64,000 nucleotides of DNA from Clarkia xantiana subsp. parviflora (GCA_036873135.1 JAPTYO010000034.1:310001-374000); one strand, 5' to 3'; counted from the first letter of the stretch, positions 21,746 through 32,649 are shown. Numbers and translations are program-made. The notes: generated by a model from the sequence alone, not told the origin.

Positions 21746-22968
21746 TGTTTCGACCAAGCTCGCGGACGGACGTCGGGTCGCGCACGAGGCTTGTCGAATT
21801 CTAAGTGTTTGAGCCCGCGGACGGACGTCGGGTCGCGCACGGGACTTGAAATCTTCTAAGTGTCTGAACCCGCTGACGGACGGCTGGACGTCGCGCGCGG
21901 GGCTTGAAAATCTCTAAGTGTCTGAACCCGCGGGCAGACGGCGGGTTGACGGACGGAGAGCTTTCTGCGACGACCAAGTTAACGCGGGCGGTCCGCTGTC
22001 TAACTTGTCGGAGTCGTCGGGTGGTGTGTAAGCTTGTTGAGGTTGCAACCGCGGGTAGAGGGCCGCGCGCGGGCTTCAGCCTTTGATCTTCAAGATACAC
22101 TAAGTCATTCGGGGCTCTCTCGCGTCCTGCCTGCTCGTACCTGCAAGAGGAGCTCTGTCAAGCAAGTCCCGCGCAGAGGGGGGGGGTGCTTGACGTGCTC
22201 ACTCCGACGGTCAACATTAGACAGTTTCTAGAGAGAGAAAGTTAGAGAGAAGTCAGAGCTTTTCCCAATTCTCCCCAAAGTGACTTTTGAATGAGTTGAA
22301 GTGACTTTTTTTTTTGTGTTCACCCCCAAGGTGGCTATTTATAGGCAACCTTGGACCGTAAACCGGTTTTGGCCCGGTTCAATGTGGAAATGTGAACCGG
22401 GATGCATGGGTAAGCTTCGGGAAAAAGGGCTCTGACGTGCGTCTCAGGCGGCCGTCATAAACGGGACGAGCGCGCCGCTTAAACAAAGGTCTCGGACACA
22501 TAGGAGTTAGTGTAAAAATCGGGTCTCCGTATACGTCCGAGGCGAAATGGGGGGTGTGCGCGACACCCCCCGGGTGTGGAGCTTACCCGGAATTCCGGGT
22601 AAGCTAGGCTTACCCGGAAATTCCGGGTAGGCCGGGGCTTACCCGGAATTTCCGGGTAAGCCGGGCTTACCCGGAAATTCCGGGTAAGCCGGGGCTTACC
22701 CGGAATTTCCGGGTAAGCTGGGCTTACCCGGAAATTCCGGGTAAGCTCAGCTTACCCGGAATTTTCCGGGTAAGCCCAGCTTACCCGGAAATTCCGGGTA
22801 AGCTAGGCTTACCCGGAAATTCCGGGTAAGCCCCCCGGGGCGCCGGGCAAGTTCGCGACTTGCCCGGTTTACCCCGGTTAGCTCGAAATCGGGTTTTTGT
22901 AGTGGGCCTTGTGCGTGTATGAGGTCCGAATAATTAAAACCGAGCCCGAATCATGCGTATATCCATCA
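21746..22968 (-). repeat. Element A, 5' LTR (right copy)
   Basis: Same sequence as 14773-15995 as far as I can see. Palindrome array at 22581-22831, TATAAATA (minus) at 22343-22336, stem-loop at 22194-22157. Confidence 0.9.
22157..22194 (-). other. Conserved LTR stem-loop, element A
   Basis: On the minus strand GTCAAGCA (22194-22187) pairs with TGCTTGAC (22164-22157) around a loop beginning CCCCCCCCCTCTGCG. It lies about 145 bases after the TATA box, so it would be in the 5' end of the RNA. The left LTR has it at 15184-15221. The equivalent hairpins in B and C have different stems and the same C-rich loop. Confidence 0.7.
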
Positions 22969-23102
22969 ACCGGCACCATCGACGAGATCTCCTCCGGAGC
23001 AGGATGCTTCTCCTCGCCTTTGTATGTGACGACGATCATCGGCTTGTCTCCGGGGCCGGGAACGACCTTAAACGGCCAGTGCAACATATCTCGGCCTCTC
23101 AT
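22969..23102 (-). pseudogene. Cytosolic HSP70 fragment, upstream part
   Basis: The minus strand reads [18 protein letters not shown] then [18 protein letters not shown], clearly the ATPase-domain segment of cytosolic HSP70 (family form: [15 protein letters not shown]...YKGEEK.F..EEISSMVL.KMREIAEAYLG). It ends at the target duplication of element A and continues at 14740-14772. Residues such as PAPEE in place of the family FSAEE, and the early stop, show decay. Only about 50 codons are present in total, so it is a gene fragment, perhaps captured by an older element. Confidence 0.8.
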
Positions 23103-23402
23103 AGGTGGGAATAATGGAGAAGGATGGGTGGGTAGCAGAAGGAGGATGAAAGCGGCGGCAGACTTATCTCAAACTAGGGTTTATTGTTTTACCAATTTAA
23201 TTTATGAATTTTTTTTTTTTCATTTTGGTTGTTGAACCGGTGGACCGCTAGATCGGCGAAAATCGACCGGTTCGTCTAAAAACCGGCTATCGAACCGGAT
23301 TTGCTTACATCCTCCGGATTTATGCGAACCGGACCGTTGGAGGCACCGGTTCCGGTTCGAATCCGGTCGGGCCGCCGGTCCGGTCCGGTTCTGGTAACAC
23401 TG
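23103..23402. other. Spacer with a CCGG-rich repeat segment
   Basis: From about 23225 to 23400 the DNA is made of ACCGGTTC/GGTCCGG-type short repeats and ends CTGGTAACACTG just before the PR-10 promoter block begins. The end CAGTGTTACCAG (reverse sense) looks like a transposon terminus, but I could not find its partner. No gene. Confidence 0.4.
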
Positions 23403-23483
23403 GGTTAAACAAATTGGTGGGCGTTGGCTTCTTTTTAGAAGCCAAAAGCATTATTATTCTTGGCCAAAAGAGCATTATAATTT

Positions 23484-23506
23484 TATTATTATTATTATTA
23501 TTATTA
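23484..23506. repeat. Short (ATT)n microsatellite
   Basis: Shorter version of the run upstream of PR-10 copies 1-3. Confidence 0.85.
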
Positions 23507-23653
23507 AGCTCTACAATCTGTACTGTTTGTTTGAATACCATATTCATTGGATTTTTGCTGACTTTCTAGAAAAATTGCTAAAGCTGAAGGTCCATATTGG
23601 AGTGCTATATATTTTGAACTAGGCAGATAATGCATTTATATTTAGCAACTTGC

Positions 23654-23661
23654 TATAAATA
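23654..23661 (+). promoter_or_regulatory. TATA box of PR-10 copy 4
   Basis: TATAAATA 112 bp upstream of the ATG. The promoter similarity to copies 1-3 starts abruptly near 23403. Confidence 0.75.
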
Positions 23662-23772
23662 CCACTCCATTTCTTTACAATTCTCACCAACACAAAGCTT
23701 GAATAACTACTATCAAAACACCTTAAATTCTCCCAATTTTTATAATCATCTCTTCTTTTTCAAAAACAAGAT

Positions 23773-24448
23773 ATGGGTGTTACTACATATACTCAGGAGT
23801 TCAAAACTTCAATTGCCCCATCAAGAATGTTCAAGGCCTTGATTCTCGACTCGCACAACCTCATTCCCAAGGTTGCTCCCGGAGGCATCTCGAGCATTGA
23901 GTTTATCGAAGGAGATGGTGGAGTTGGAAGTATTAAGAAGACCAATTTCGCTGATGGTTAGTATTGATAGTTAATATATAACATTCAAAATCACGTATTA
24001 ATGTTTCGTGCAGTAAAAGTAATTATATCGATATCATGCAAGATTTTGGATTTTTTAAATTACAAACTTACGAAAATATGATACGTTTCGATTTCATCTA
24101 AAAGCGTAATTTAATTGAATTTTGCTAAAAAAATATTCATGTGTTTTTCTAGGTAACCCATTGAAATGGGTTAAGCACAGAATTGATGTCATCGACAGTG
24201 AGCATTTGGTGTCCAAATACACTTTGATCGAGACTGGTGTAGCATTCGACAAGATCGACTTTGTCAACTACGAGGTTAAGTTCGAGGCTTGTGATGGTGG
24301 AAGTCTTGTCAAGAACATCAGTGAGTATCACACTAAGGATGGCGTTGAGCTTAAGGAAGAAGACATTAAAGGAGGAAAAAATAAGGCATTTGGACTTTAC
24401 AAGGTGGTCGAGGAGTATCTTATTGCCAACCCAGATATCTACGCTTAA
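23773..24448 (+). CDS. PR-10 / Bet v 1-like protein, copy 4
   Basis: Exons are 23773-23956 and 24153-24448, with a 196-bp GT-AG intron of the same type as copy 3. The product is 159 aa. Exon 1 encodes the same protein as copies 1-3. Exon 2 has small changes, for example DVIDSE, KDGVELKEED, KNKAFGLY and NPDIYA at the end. P-loop GDGGVG (47-52) is kept. It shares promoter and intron with copy 3 but lies 10 kb away, so the intervening 8.2-kb element A was added after or alongside the duplication. Function inferred from the family: a small cytosolic ligand-binding protein. Intact. Confidence 0.92.
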
Positions 24449-25862
24449 AATATCATGAACTTCAAGAATTTCATAAATTATAACCATATAGAGACGTTGC
24501 TTTGTGATTTTTCTTTTTATTTTCGTGAGATGTTTCGATGTTTTGTCGGCCTCGACTTTCTGATGTCGGGTCGAGTTAAAATAATAAAAGTATGGTGGCG
24601 AATTTTTTAAAAGTCTAATAAAATGTATTGAAATTTACTTTATAATATTCAGTAAGTTTATGACGACACGATTAATAACATATACAATAACACACACAAA
24701 CACAAATTGTCACCACTATTGCATAGTTAATATCTAAATACTTACTTTGTAGGAAGATTCAATAAGAAGCCTTCATTGAGATGTTGTTAAGTAGGTAGAC
24801 TTATCTGTTATTGGGTCATCATGTACAATAATGCATCAGTATAATTATAGGCGTAATGTCCCACCAGACCAGCCTAAGGATTTTGACGCATATCAATTTT
24901 GGGTTAAGTTGAACCAAATGTGGTCACGTGCTGGTCATGTGAGTGAATAATTTCAAAAATTCCTAAAATAGCCCCCCCAAAATGCAGTGTGCCTGCACGT
25001 GCCAACCTTCGATTCCGGCCACCACCTTCGATTTCGGCACCCACCTCTGATTCCAAGCCACCCACCTCCAATTCCGGCCACCCACCTCTGATTTGGTTGA
25101 ATCCGAAATTAGAGGTGGGTGGCTCGGAATCGGAAGTGGGTGGCCGAAAGCGGAGGTGGGTGGCCGGAATCGGAGGCTTTGAAAAAAAAATTGTGCAAAA
25201 CAATATTTTTAACTCAGTCTGTCAAAGTTAACCTCAATCTAACGGAAAACCAAATTGCAACGATAGTGAAACTTGGGACACTAAATATCAACAGTTTAAT
25301 CCTGAGACACTAAATTGAAATATGAGTCAAACCCGTGATTGTTTTTAGATTCTTATCCTTATATATAACGTTATCATTTAAAAAAATCAAAATGCAATAA
25401 ATAATATTAAAAAATAAGGGATATTGCAACAAAAAAAAGGATTTAATCTTTGGCAAATGGCATGCTATGTTTTGTTTTTTTTTTTCAAAAAAAAAAATAT
25501 TTCACTTAATAAATGTTACATAATAATAATAATGTGAAGTAACACCAGTGTGGAATGTGGATGCTTTCCAATTAATCCATTCATAGTTTAAAACTTTAAC
25601 ATCAATTATTATAAGCAATATAAGCATTGAGAATAGTTTCAGAATATTCCTCTCCAATTTGCACATAATATATATATATATGTTTGAAAATCATATCCAT
25701 TCTAGTGGCAAAAGAAAATCATATCTATTCAATTTTTTTTTTAATTCCACCAATTCTGACTATCTAGAAGTGTTGGTGGGCCCTAGCTTAGGTAGGTAGT
25801 AGTCCATTTTGGAGTGCTAGACTTTGAACTAGGACAACAACACATTAGCATCCATTCCTTGC
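24449..25862. other. Spacer with a GC-rich foldback
   Basis: Contains 3' UTR-like sequence, then a repeat-like region. Around 25005-25180 CACCCACCTCCGATTCCGG-type segments on one side face GGTGGGTGGCCGGAATCGG-type segments on the other, an imperfect inverted repeat with arms of roughly 80 bp. It may be a transposon derivative, but I found no clear target duplication. From 25330 to 25860 the DNA is AT-rich with no gene. Confidence 0.5.
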
Positions 25863-25870
25863 TATAAATA
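25863..25870 (+). promoter_or_regulatory. TATA box of PR-10 copy 5
   Basis: TATAAATA 123 bp upstream of the ATG, followed by CCACTTCTTG as in copy 6. Confidence 0.75.
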
Positions 25871-25985
25871 CCACTTCTTGTGTTTGCTAGTCTCATCAAC
25901 ACAAAGCTTGAATAACTACTAGCAAGTACCCTTTTGCTTTCCTTAAATTCTCCCAATTTTTAAAATCCTCTCATCTTTTTCAAAA

Positions 25986-26178
25986 ATGGGTGTTACTACT
26001 TACAATCAAGAGTTCAAAAGTGCAATTCCTCCATCAAGGTTGTTCAAGGCTTTGGTCATTGACTCGCACAATCTCATCCCTAAGGTCGCTCCCGGGGGTA
26101 TTACGAGCATTGAGTTCATCGAAGGAGATGGTGGAGTTGGTAGCGTTAAGAAGACCAACTTCGCTGATGGTTAGTACT

Positions 26179-26241
<63 letters not shown>

Positions 26242-26941
26242 TTTTAAATAATATTCGGAAACTGGTCATTAATTTGTATTTTGCATTAGATCAAAATTTA
26301 TATTATAACAATTATTAACCACATGATTAGAATTATATGATATTATATATCTTTTAGAGTTATTTGACTTATAGTATATATAGGTTAAATACAAATTTGT
26401 AATTTAAACTTATTTATATATTTATATATATAACTTAAAATATATATCATATTAATATTTTGAGTAGATCCACGTTCAAGTAATTACATGAAATATTTTG
26501 AATTTAGAACTGAAAAATTAAAAAAAAAAAAAAAAAACATAATTCAATTTTATCTCAAAACAAACTTAATGGAGTTTCCTCTCCAACTTGAATTAATTTT
26601 ATTTTATTGTTTTAGTCTAAAAATATTTATTTATCTTTTTTTTAGGTAACCCCTTGAAGTGGGTTAAGCACAGAATTGATGTCGTTGACAGTGAGAACTT
26701 GGTGTCCAAATACACTTTGATCGAAACCGGTGTCGAATTCGACAAGATCGACTTTGTCAATTATGAAGTTAAGTTTGAGGCTGTTGACGGTGGGAGTTTG
26801 ATCAAGAACACCAGCGAGTACCACACCAAGGGAGATGCTGAGCTCAAGGAAGAAGATATTAAGGGAGGAAAAGAAAAGGCATTTGGACTTTACAAGGTGG
26901 TTGAGGAATACCTTATTGCCAACCCGGATGTTTATGCTTAA
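25986..26941 (+). CDS. PR-10 / Bet v 1-like protein, copy 5 (second subgroup)
   Basis: Exons are 25986-26169 and 26646-26941, with a 476-bp GT-AG intron containing a (TA)n run at 26172-26239. The 159-aa protein belongs to a second subgroup with copies 6 and 7: it starts MGVTTYNQEFKSAIPPSR instead of MGVTTYTQEFKTSIAPSR, and has SENLVSKY and AVDGGSLIKNTSEYHTKGD in exon 2. P-loop GDGGVG and VVEEYL are present. The promoter resembles copies 1-4 around the TATA box but not further upstream. It is probably functional, with the general PR-10 role of binding small hydrophobic ligands in the cytosol. Confidence 0.92.
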
Positions 26942-27692
26942 AATATCATGCCATATATACGACCATATATATGAAGAAGTTGTTTTGTGATTTTCTTTGT
27001 TTGTTTTCGTGAGATGTTTGTTTTATTTAGTTGTGTAATAAAAACACGAATAAGGTTGACGGATATTGTTGAGAAGTTGTTGCAAGTTAAATAAAAAATT
27101 TAAATATGATTTTATGTATATGTTTGGATGTATTTAATAATTGTAATATATGTTTTAAAAAATTATACTTTGATTGAAAAAATAAGGTTAGATTTAGAGA
27201 AAGGAAAGTCCCATTTTCTAACTACACAAAGCTAGACTTGAGAACTCTTTGAAAAAGTCGCATTATGTAGCAAAACAAGTTGTGATCATTAAATTGAGAA
27301 TAAAAAATTGTGATCATTAAGTTACTAAGCAAACCATTTAATATGAGTAGTAGTTAAGCGCTTCATTATTTTTCTAGGAGTTAGTTTAAACTACGTATGA
27401 GCTTTGAAAATGAAAAAACATTCATGAACAACACTTTACATTTTATAAGTTGACTTAGTGCAAACAAACTATGTTATATATAGCGTAGCAATTCAGCGTT
27501 TCATCCATTAATCAGTACAGATTTCAAGTTTGGGTAATGAAAAAAATATTCACTTACAACACCTTACTCCCTTATTGGCTAAAACAATTATTTAATTTGT
27601 GTTTTCGTGGAAATAAAAAAATTATTACTGTAGTTATAGAAGAATGTGAATTGTATTATTGTCTTATTTAGGGTTGAGTATATATATATATA
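26942..27692. other. 3' UTR of copy 5 and AT-rich spacer
   Basis: The first ~120 bp (to about 27060, with AATAAAA) match the 3' region of copy 6 and are probably 3' UTR. The rest is AT-rich with no recognised gene. Confidence 0.5.
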
Positions 27693-28029
27693 CTAGTTGT
27701 TTTCGCGCATGCGTTGCACGCGCACATTCTAAATTTCACACTGATATATTCAATTAGAGAAATACAATGTTTACAACACCAAATTAGAGACACTAATATA
27801 CACAACATTAAATTATTCATCTGTAATATCCTCAGTACCCTAACAACAGTCACTTACAAAGCTTGAATGAACCATTAGTAGGTACTTACTTGACCACCGA
27901 CCATAAAAGCAGTTACAACTTACAAGCCAATCAATAATATCATAAATAGTATTTCAGATGTACAATATCTGCATATCTAATAATAAATAAATATAATAAG
28001 TAAATGTTATTTTCATAACGACATTACTC

Positions 28030-29482
28030 AAGGAGCAAGGCACTTAACTTTTTAACATCAGTCGAGAAGAGAATTGGGTTGGCATGCTTGGGAACTGGGA
28101 AGAAAATCTTGCTTGTTTCTCTCTCAACCAAGCATCTGCATGAAGACGTTAATTCAGGACCTTCTGTTTCTTAGCCACATCAATGTCATCGAACTTGGCA
28201 TCGGTCGATATGGCTGCATCATGGTAAGGTAATAATGCAATAACCAAGTTGGTTTTTGAATGTTCCCCTACTTGTGAACTCCTTGTAGTGTATTTCAATT
28301 GAGTCCCCTTGCTCCTTTAGTTCATCAAGATTTGCAGCATATACACCTTTTGTTTCGTCTTCTCTTTCATCGTACAACCAGTCATTAACTTCCTGCAATG
28401 TAGCTAGCTGATAATGGTGCACTCTCTGAATCACTGACAAGGTCAAGATACTTGTCATTGACCTTGTTTCTCATTTCATACATAAGATTCAACAACAGTC
28501 TGCTTGTCTAGTTTCTTCCATAACTCGGTCCTGTAAGTCATTTCCTCTACTGCTTTATGTAAGTCCCGGATGGAAATCCTCCATAGTTGAGCTTCGCTAC
28601 AGGAATAGTTACCTTCTTGGCCTTCTTCTTTGCAGCCTCAGCCTTGCTACCAGTTTCCATTTGCACAGGCTTATCAGTGGCTTCAGGACCGTCGTTTTCT
28701 GGTCGAGAAGCATTAGCATCTTCCATATTAATTAGCATTAGCTTCCCCAGTGCATGGGCCAGTAGCAGCTGGAACTTCATCGATGTCCACCTTGTTACCT
28801 TCTAATTATTTTATAATTGGAACCACAACTTCCTCCTCTTCGAAAAGAATAACCGACTCCATAAACAAAACAATAAAGATTCATGCAAGCTTTCACCTTC
28901 ACTTGGACCTGTTCAGTGTTTGCAAATTGGAAGGATCTGATTGTATATATGCTAATTTTTTTTTCTGGAATTATCTATTTATTTGCATCAACATACTGCA
29001 AATCAACTGTGAACTTACCCTGCTCTATATAATGTCAAAGCTATTAAACTGGGATTTGTGTTTCCATTGGGGAAAAGAACAGTGCTTTGTTGATTTTCTA
29101 CTCCTCCATTTTGGGCATCTTGTGCAGCAGCATTCCATAGCAAAGCTATCGAAAATGGGAACCTGAAAGTCCCAAAACTTGAACATGGAGCTTAGGACAT
29201 TGGAGTGCACAACCGATGACTTTCAGATTCCCATTTTTGAAAACATTGGAGTGCAGACAACTGCAAATTGGTTAGGCACATTAGATTCTGGAGATATGAA
29301 CGGGCCAATATTTTCAAGTGCCCCTTTTGAAGCCAATAATTTAAACTTGCAACCTCTAATAGCCAATATCAATAAATGCAACATTCAGATGCTCATTCTT
29401 GGACAGTTCTGTCTTATAAATACCGTAGGCCAATGTTGTAGGCCAATCGACTGGAGAAGACGTAACCCAACATAGTGGCATC
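28030..29482 (-). pseudogene. HSP70-14/15 (HSP110-type) pseudogene fragment
   Basis: Read on the minus strand, pieces in changing frames follow the order of plant HSP70-14/15. They are: AYGIYKTELSKNEHLNVAFI (near 29450); FPFSIALLWNAAA with NGGVENQQSTVLFPNGN (near 29150-29080); FTVDLQY, then VQVKVKACMNL (near 29010-28880); EEEEVVVPI (near 28840); DKPVQMETGSKAEAAKKKAK (near 28670-28600); LQEVNDWLYDEREDETKGVY (near 28390-28330); and PKHANPILFSTDVKKL (near 28090-28050). About 140 residues of the ATPase domain are missing between the first two pieces. Several stops and frameshifts are present, so no chaperone can be made. It lies inside the putative Helitron. Confidence 0.8.
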
Positions 29483-30110
29483 ATCAGTAACAACTATTCT
29501 TTGGAGTTCACAAATTAGTATGGTGCATTCCATTGAGAAAAAAAAAAAGAATTCCATCGAGAAATTTAAATGATCATATATATGAAAATTAAAACTTGCA
29601 GGAAAATTATACCAAGATCGTATAATATAAACTCTATTACCCTAAATTAAGATGAATCATAATTTTTTTTGGCAAAACAAAAATAAATCGTAATTTTTAC
29701 CTACAATTGGCCAGGAGGCTGATCGGACAACTAACGAACTGCCCGAAGCGGTGAAGCCTGATTCTCCAACTAAGTAGTAGATAACCGAACAATATCTTAA
29801 TCCATACTGTGGAATTCCGGTACAACGATGACAGAGCGATGGGCGGGCTGGTGAGCAGTCGGGTGAGCGCTGATGTGCAAGCCACAAGTGACGGTTGAGT
29901 AGGTAGAGGGACGTTCTCGTTTTTGGGGTGTAGGGTGGCGGTGGGAACTGGAAGTTGAGTGCGAAATGTCAAATATTTATTCTTTATTCATCATCATATT
30001 GACGGTTGATAAAAAAAAAAAATTGCGACGGTTCGTTTGGGATTCCAGTCCAATCCGGCTTATATTTATATCAAACCGGCCGATATACTGGTTTTATGAT
30101 ACTACATTTT
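29483..30110. other. Helitron interior, unassigned
   Basis: No recognisable coding sequence. The stretch 29820-29960 is less AT-rich and might be captured promoter or 5' UTR DNA. That is a guess. Confidence 0.3.
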
Positions 30111-30164
30111 GAAGGGATGGCACCCTTTGGGGTGAGGACCCAATGCATTTTATATATTGGTAAA

Positions 30165-30167
<3 letters not shown>

Positions 30168-30214
<47 letters not shown>

Positions 30215-31070
30215 GTAAATCTATAACAATATAATAAGGAAATAGATAATGATAAGACATTAGAAATATATTTATTTCTAACGTAACTCAATCGGAACAT
30301 AATAAAATATATTAATTTCTAATATATTTTATTCAGTAATAGTAGTACACAACCTAATTAAGATATTAATTTTAATGCTCTTCACGTCAATTTTTACAAG
30401 AAGAAATATGTTTATAAATTAGACTGCGGTAAAAAAAGTTATATATTCTTCATTATAATATTCAAAATTAGATAATAAAATAGTATATACTCCACATACA
30501 AATAAACAAATATATTTATCGATATTAAAATTGTGTAATATTCGATATTAAAATTGTGTAATATTATTTAATAATGCATATTTTTTTAACGTATTTTTAA
30601 AGTTCATAATCAAAGCTTATATTATGTCATACAATTATAGACATTTGGATAGAAAGTTGCCTAAGTAGTTTTAAACTTTAGATTACATATTTTATGATTT
30701 CTAATCGAGTCATAACAGAATTATATTTATTTATTTATTTATTTATTCTTAGATTTAGTTTTATTTATTTTTGGACGAAAATTATTAGATTTAGATCATA
30801 GCAAGCTTTTCAACTCGTTCGGCCAGTCGGTGGCAATTATTAATTCATAGTTCGACATCAATCATTAAGCAATAATCGTATAAAATAGTTCAAGAATATT
30901 CAACTCCAATCTATGGATATATGTACATATTTTATTTTATTTTATTTTATTTTTTCTTTCTAAATTCCACCATTTCTGACTCTCTAGAATTGGTGGGCCC
31001 GAGCTTAGGTGGCACTTGGCAGTCAATTTTGGAGTGCTACTACAACAACACATTAGCTTCCATTTCTTGC
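30168..31070. other. AT-rich spacer with (TA)n
   Basis: A (TA)n tract at 30166-30208 marks the Helitron border. The rest is AT-rich with a short ATTT run (30728-30748) and TTTTA runs (30928-30950). From about 30960 similarity to the copy 5 promoter begins. Confidence 0.5.
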
Positions 31071-31078
31071 TATAAATA
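31071..31078 (+). promoter_or_regulatory. TATA box of PR-10 copy 6
   Basis: TATAAATA 126 bp upstream of the ATG. The promoter seems intact although the gene body is broken. Confidence 0.7.
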
Positions 31079-31767
31079 CCACTTCTTGTGTTTGCTATTC
31101 TCATCAACACAAACCTTGAAGCAAGAAGTACTCTAGTGCTTCCTTAAATTCCTCCAATTTTTTATAATCCTCTCCTATTTTTTATTTAAAAAAAAAATGG
31201 GTGTTACTACTTACAATCAGGAGTTCAAAAGTGCAATTCCCGCATCAAGGTTGTTCAAGGCTCTGGTCATTGACTCACACAATCTCATTCCTAAGGTCGC
31301 TCCCGGAGGTATCACGAGTATTGAGTTCATCGAGGGAGATGGTGGAGTCGGAAGCATTAAGAAGACCAACTTCGCTGATGGTTAGTACAGATTATATATA
31401 TATATATATATATATATATGCGAGTTCTAAACAATTTTAACTAGGAAACTAATCTGTATTTTGCACGTTTGATCAGAATTTATATGATAACAGTTATTAA
31501 CCCCGTGATTTACTCAATTTTTTTTTTTATAATTAATTAATATAATAAATTGACATGTTTGTCTTATCCTTGATTAATTAATTTGTTATTATAATGTATG
31601 TAAATTAGAATTGATGGATATACGCCCAATTTGAACCCGTTGACTTCCGAACCGTTACATTTTTATCGTCCCATTTATGATTGTAAATCGAAACTTCAAC
31701 CCGAACCCTTCGCGAAAACACCAACGGCTCGGACGAGGCCGAAGCGCCCGTCCGGCCGAGTCAGACT

Positions 31768-31975
31768 CGCCTAGGTGAGGTTGGGTGGCCACACCCGACC
31801 TCCCCTAGGGGAGATCGGGTCAGCCAACCCGATCTCCCCTAGGGGAGATCGGGTGGACCAACCCGATCTCTCCTAGGAGAGATCGGGTCGGCCAACCCGA
31901 TCTCCCCTAGGGGGGATGGGGTTGGCCAACCCCATCCTCCCTAGGAGGGGTTGGGTGCCCTCACCCAACCCCTAC
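31768..31975. repeat. Palindrome array in the element B LTR
   Basis: Repeated perfect or near-perfect palindromes centred on CCTAGG, such as CGATCTCCCCTAGGGGAGAT, followed by a variant with CCCATCCTCCCTAGGAGGGG. Five or so units. The sequence is unrelated to the arrays of A and C but the position in U3 is the same. Confidence 0.92.
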
Positions 31976-32273
31976 CCTTGGGGGTCGGATTTCTCCTCCC
32001 CCCAAGGGCCCCGGCACCATTTTCGGACTCCCACCCTCGATTCACTCCGCCTACCTTCTCCGTATCCTAAAGTCTTAATTATGCGCTTAAAGGTTAATTA
32101 ATTGTGTTTAAAGGTTAACGATGTCATTAAGCCACCTTAATGACACCGTTGCCTATAAATACCCCACCTTTACAACTCATTTGATCATCTTGGCAAGTTG
32201 CACAATTTTGCTCTGACATCTCTCTAGCTTTATCTCTCTAAAACCGTACTGACTTAGGCATCGGAGAGGGTTC

Positions 32274-32303
32274 ATCAGGCACCACCCCCCCTCTGTGCCT
32301 GGT
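32274..32303 (+). other. Conserved LTR stem-loop, element B
   Basis: CAGGCAC (32276-32282) pairs with GTGCCTG (32295-32301), extended by a T-G and an A-T pair. The loop is CACCCCCCCTCT. It lies about 115 bases after the TATA box. Confidence 0.7.
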
Positions 32304-32632
32304 ATTGCCCCTCTTGCAGGGTGGCAAGGAGAAGAGAACCAAGGAAGCAGAAGAGCATAGAGCAGTAGGACAGGCCCCAGGGGTAAGAAGTACAAGCCTA
32401 AGGAGGTCAGAAGGAGAGAAGGAAAGGAGGTCAGAAGGAGAGAAGAGAAGGACACATATCAGAACGACTACCCCAAGAGAGTATAAGGGCAGGGATCAGA
32501 ACGACTACCCCAAGGGAGTATAAGGGCACGGATCAGAACGACTAGTCCTAGGAGCACTGAACCCGACATTTCATTAGTGGGAGATAAATTCTAGATTGAC
32601 GACCCGTTGACCTAGACTTTATAACCTAACAC

Positions 32633-32649
32633 TTGGCGCCGTCTGTGGG
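32633..32649 (+). other. Primer-binding site of element B
   Basis: TTGGCGCCGTCTGTGGG, one base after the LTR end, identical to element A. Confidence 0.75.

Larger units (their letters stand above)
14773..22968 (-). mobile_element. Element A: complete non-autonomous Ty3/gypsy-like LTR retrotransposon
   Basis: Two LTRs of 1223 bp (14773-15995 and 21746-22968) begin TG and end CA, and I found no difference between them by eye. The 5-bp duplication ACCGG flanks the element (14768-14772 and 22969-22973). The primer-binding site lies inside the right LTR and the polypurine tract inside the left one, so the element is transcribed on the minus strand. The 5.75-kb interior has a gag-like remnant next to the primer-binding site, several tandem repeats and an opposite-strand coding remnant. 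I see no reverse transcriptase, RNase H or integrase motif, so it needs proteins from a partner element. The antisense extra ORF and LTR features fit the Tat lineage. Confidence 0.92.
27693..30167 (-). mobile_element. Helitron-like element carrying an HSP110-type fragment
   Basis: On the minus strand the 3' end reads GCGCGTGCAACGCATGCGCG, then AAAACAACTAG followed by T. This is a hairpin a few bases before a terminal CTAG, as in Helitrons. At the other side the minus-strand sequence from about 30167 (ACCAATATATAAAATGC then TCCTCACCCC) resembles the 5' end of the Helitron at 34386, but the exact TC start is not clear. Both ends abut TA-rich DNA. The 2.5-kb interior contains the HSP70-14/15-like pseudogene and no Rep/helicase motif, so it would be non-autonomous. 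Confidence 0.55.
31612..32631 (+). repeat. Element B 5' LTR
   Basis: 1020 bp, begins TGATGGAT and ends TAACCTAACA directly before the primer-binding region. Palindrome array at 31768-31975, TATAAATA at 32154-32161, stem-loop at 32274-32303, and about 2.5 copies of a ~36-bp repeat with CAGAACGACTACCCCAAG at 32459-32546. Confidence 0.8.
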
